A stretch of DNA of 7,752 nt, taken from contig JAFOGE010000215.1 of assembly GCA_017386965.1 (NCBI GenBank), forward strand, positions 1-7,752, written 5' to 3'. Numbering within the stretch: position 1 is the stretch's first letter; every line of letters starts with the position of its first letter. Both the position numbers and the translations under genes were made by a program. Below are positions 5,605-7,752 of this stretch, piece by piece. This stretch comes from Clostridia bacterium (lineage in GTDB: Bacteria; Bacillota; Clostridia; Oscillospirales; CAG-272). The notes below the pieces were generated by a model. It made no database searches and was not told the DNA's origin. It worked only from the letters and a program-made list of their open reading frames with translations.

Positions 5605-7356
5605 ATGAAGAAGAAAAACAACCTTGGGCTGATCAAACGGTTTTTGCCCTACTACAAAAAATACAAATGGATCATGCTGGCCGATCTCCTTTGCGCAGGA
5701 CTGACGACGATCTGTGAGCTGGTCCTTCCCATGATCGTCCGCACCATCACCGAGGCGGCCACCGAAAACATCGCCGCCCTGACCGTAGAGCTGATCCTGC
5801 GGTGCGGCCTCTTTTACGTGGTGCTTCGCATCATCGACACCGCCGCCAACTACTACATGACCTCGGTTGGCCATATCATGGGAACGAAGATCGAGAACGA
5901 TATGCGCCACGATCTCTTTGCGCATCTGCAAAAGCTCTCCTTCTCCTATTACGATAACACCAAGGTCGGCACGCTGATGTCCCGCATTACCAACGACCTG
6001 TTTGACGTGACCGAGTTTGCACATCACTGTCCCGAGGAGTTCTTCATTGCAGGTGTTAAAATTGTGTGTGCCTTTATCATTCTTTGCACCATGAGTCCGC
6101 TTCTCACACTGATCATCTTCTCTCTCATTCCCGTTATGATCCTCGCACTGATGTACTTTCGTGCGCGTATGCGCGATAACTTTGCCGCCTCGCGCAAGCA
6201 GATCGGAGAGCTCAACTCCCAGATTGAGGATAGCCTGCTTGGCATCCGCGTGGTCAAATCCTACGCCAAGGAGGACGTGGAGCAAGCGAAATTTGACCGC
6301 GGAAACCGCGATTTTCTCATGCTCAAAACGCAACGCTACCGCATCATGGCACAGTTCCATTCCGCAACGCGCCTCTTTGACGGTATTATGTATATCCTCG
6401 TCGTGGTCGCAGGCGGACTGTTCCTGCTTGACGGACAGATCTCTGCCGCCGATTACGTGGCCTACCTGATGTTCGTTTCCACTCTCCTCACCTCGATCCG
6501 ACGCATCGTGGAATTCTCGGAGCAGTTCCAGCAAGGGCTCAGCGGCATCGAACGCTTCGCCGAGATCATGGATACCGAGCCCGAGATCCGCGACCGCAAG
6601 AATGCAAAAGCACTGCAAGGCATCCGCGGAGAGGTGGAGTTTGCAGACGTTACCTTCCGCTATGAAACCGAGCATGCCAATGTCTTGACCAAGCTGAATC
6701 TTAAGGTGCAAGCCGGCGAGAGCATTGCCCTGGTCGGCCCCTCAGGCGGAGGAAAAACCACACTCTGCTCGCTGATCCCGCGCTTTTATGAGGTAACGGA
6801 GGGCGCGATCCGTATCGACGGCACGGACATCCGTGACGTCACAATGCAATCCCTGCGCAGCCACATCGGTGTTGTGGCACAGGACGTCTATCTCTTCTCC
6901 GGAAGCGTGCGCGAAAACATTGCCTACGGCAAGTCGGACGCCACCGACGAGGAGATCATCGCGGCTGCCAAGCTTGCAGGCGCACACGAATTTATCTTTT
7001 CCCTCCCCGAAGGATATGATACCTACGTGGGTGAGCGCGGTGTCAAGCTCTCGGGCGGACAGAAGCAGCGCATTTCCATCGCGCGTGTATTCCTGAAAAA
7101 TCCGCCCATTCTCATTCTGGACGAGGCGACGAGTGCCTTGGACAACGAGAGCGAGCGTCTGGTGCAGGAATCTCTTGAAAAGCTGGCCAAGGGGCGCACA
7201 ACCTTTACCATCGCGCACCGTCTGACCACCATTCGCAATGCCGACCGCATCCTGGTTCTGACCGAGCGCGGCATCGAGGAATCCGGCACGCACGCCGAGC
7301 TGATCGAAAAGGGCGGCATTTACAAGGAGCTGTATCAGCTGTACGCCGCGATGTGA
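5605..7356 (+). CDS. ABC exporter half-transporter, MsbA/multidrug type (membrane plus ATPase domain)
   Basis: 583 residues, normal for a fused half-transporter. The membrane domain, about 1-315, has hydrophobic segments near 22-45, 62-85, 145-162, 164-186, 257-276 and 281-298, with the coupling stretch SFSYYDNTKVGTLMSRITND (112-131). The ATPase domain, about 340-583, has all canonical motifs: Y353 A-loop, Walker A GPSGGGKTT (378-386, Lys384), Q-loop Gln426, signature LSGGQ (482-486), Walker B ILILDE with catalytic Glu507, D-loop SALD (510-513) and switch His538 in TIAHRL. Both ATP sites would be active in a homodimer, so no degenerate partner is needed and none is adjacent. It would pump a lipid, drug or peptide out across the plasma membrane; the substrate cannot be read from sequence. 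AAAGGA (5592-5597) lies seven bases before the ATG, within an inverted repeat that suggests control. Single-gene unit between its own promoter and terminator. Peptide-processing C39 domain is absent. Confidence 0.93.
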   Translation: MKKKNNLGLIKRFLPYYKKYKWIMLADLLCAGLTTICELVLPMIVRTITEAATENIAALTVELILRCGLFYVVLRIIDTAANYYMTSVGHIMGTKIENDMRHDLFAHLQKLSFSYYDNTKVGTLMSRITNDLFDVTEFAHHCPEEFFIAGVKIVCAFIILCTMSPLLTLIIFSLIPVMILALMYFRARMRDNFAASRKQIGELNSQIEDSLLGIRVVKSYAKEDVEQAKFDRGNRDFLMLKTQRYRIMAQFHSATRLFDGIMYILVVVAGGLFLLDGQISAADYVAYLMFVSTLLTSIRRIVEFSEQFQQGLSGIERFAEIMDTEPEIRDRKNAKALQGIRGEVEFADVTFRYETEHANVLTKLNLKVQAGESIALVGPSGGGKTTLCSLIPRFYEVTEGAIRIDGTDIRDVTMQSLRSHIGVVAQDVYLFSGSVRENIAYGKSDATDEEIIAAAKLAGAHEFIFSLPEGYDTYVGERGVKLSGGQKQRISIARVFLKNPPILILDEATSALDNESERLVQESLEKLAKGRTTFTIAHRLTTIRNADRILVLTERGIEESGTHAELIEKGGIYKELYQLYAAM

Positions 7357-7386
7357 TCCGGAATCAAAAAAACGTGCCCCGTGTGC

Positions 7387-7425
7387 AAAAAAGGCCTGCG
7401 CGTCCGAAGACGCGCAGGTCTTTTT
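7387..7425 (+). terminator. Bidirectional Rho-independent terminator
   Basis: CCTGCGCGTC (7395-7404) pairs perfectly with 7409-7418 around a CGAA tetraloop. The A-run and G residues before (7388-7394) and TCTTTTT after (7419-7425) extend the pairing with one G-T wobble. Read on the plus strand it ends in T5, on the minus strand in T6, so it serves both the exporter gene and murC, which converge here. Confidence 0.9.
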
Positions 7426-7428
7426 ATG

Positions 7429-7752
7429 TCATTCCTCCCAAAGCAGGTCAAAGACCTGAAAAACGTCGCCCGCGCCCATGACGATCACGAGGTCCCCCTC
7501 GCGTGCCTCCTCGCGGATAGCCGCCGCCGTTTCGGCAAATCCGCCGCAATAGCGCGCCTTCTCGCCGATCATATCCGCCACCTGCTCCGAGGAAACGCCA
7601 TAGACGTTCTGCTCCCGCGCCGCATAGATGTCCACCATAAAGACGCGATCGGCCTCATCCAAGGCCTCGGCAAATTCACGAAGCAGTCCTGCCGTTCGGC
7701 TGTACGTGTGCGGCTGATAGGCACAAAGCACGCGTCGGTATCCCATCTGCCG
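7429..7752 (-). CDS. murC: UDP-N-acetylmuramate--L-alanine ligase, C-terminal part
   Basis: Partial: 107 codons reach from the right edge to TGA at 7431-7429, roughly the last quarter of a protein normally near 450-460 residues. MurC adds L-alanine to UDP-MurNAc with ATP (EC 6.3.2.8), the first step of the peptide stem of peptidoglycan, in the cytoplasm. The visible part is the Mur-ligase C-terminal domain with MurC-specific signatures: YQPHTYSRTAGLLREFAEAL, DRVFMVDIYAAREQNVYGVS, and GDLVIVMGAGDVFQV near the end. The AARE(Q/K)N and HTYSRT motifs distinguish MurC from MurD/E/F, and from Mpl at this level of detail fairly well. The stop codon lies only three bases beyond the terminator T-run, so the terminator is immediately downstream. 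An internal ATG near the edge is not the real start. Confidence 0.9.
   Translation of the reverse strand, partial: RQMGYRRVLCAYQPHTYSRTAGLLREFAEALDEADRVFMVDIYAAREQNVYGVSSEQVADMIGEKARYCGGFAETAAAIREEAREGDLVIVMGAGDVFQVFDLLWEE

Noticed and set aside
5436..5636. Longer N-terminus for the M29 aminopeptidase, starting at 5636
   Set aside because: This would place translation upstream of the perfect promoter at 5506-5478 and adds residues not found in the family; the ATG at 5435 has a proper ribosome site.
5575..6711. 378-codon open frame on the minus strand
   Set aside because: Antisense to the exporter's membrane domain; His/Asp/Gly-rich translation with no domain is typical of reverse-reading a membrane protein gene.

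Overview
The window looks like chromosomal DNA of an endospore-forming Clostridia member (Bacillota), possibly a gut or rumen lineage. The reasons are a split SleC-type spore cortex-lytic gene set, AGGAGG-type ribosome binding sites, clean TTGACA/TATAAT promoters, and a mid-range GC of roughly 50-55 %. No tRNA, rRNA, CRISPR array, transposase or phage gene is visible.

Layout. (1) 3-128 (+): the last 41 codons of an MlrC/M81-family metallopeptidase, GC-rich. (2) 141-257 (-): a truncated ABC ATPase whose good promoter and N-terminus are intact but whose reading breaks inside the Walker A motif, where the MlrC DNA begins. This is either a real deletion/rearrangement or a chimeric assembly join. 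(3) 460-2864 (+): a tight three-gene set encoding a transthyretin-like SleC pro-region-type protein, a SpoIID-like SleC core with three peptidoglycan-binding repeats, and a small protein with two more such repeats. A sigma-K-like promoter lies upstream and a strong hairpin terminator follows. (4) 5435-2993 (-): a two-gene peptidase operon, an M29 aminopeptidase then pepT, driven by a perfect-consensus housekeeping promoter. (5) 5605-7356 (+): an MsbA-type ABC exporter (fused membrane and ATPase domains) with its own promoter, divergent from the peptidase operon, and a perfect 11-bp inverted repeat between the -10 box and the start codon. (6) A bidirectional terminator, then the C-terminal 107 codons of murC (-), running off the window end.

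How it fits together. The SleC-like set would act on spore cortex peptidoglycan, which in known clostridia is degraded by SleC during germination. The three proteins jointly carry the pro-region-like, SpoIID-like and wall-binding modules that SleC has in one chain. The peptidase operon would recycle short peptides to amino acids in the cytoplasm. The exporter has all canonical ATPase motifs but its substrate cannot be told from sequence. MurC belongs to peptidoglycan precursor synthesis. I see no wholly unknown multi-gene system; the points most worth a second look are the split SleC cassette, the Walker A breakpoint and the inverted repeat in front of the exporter.
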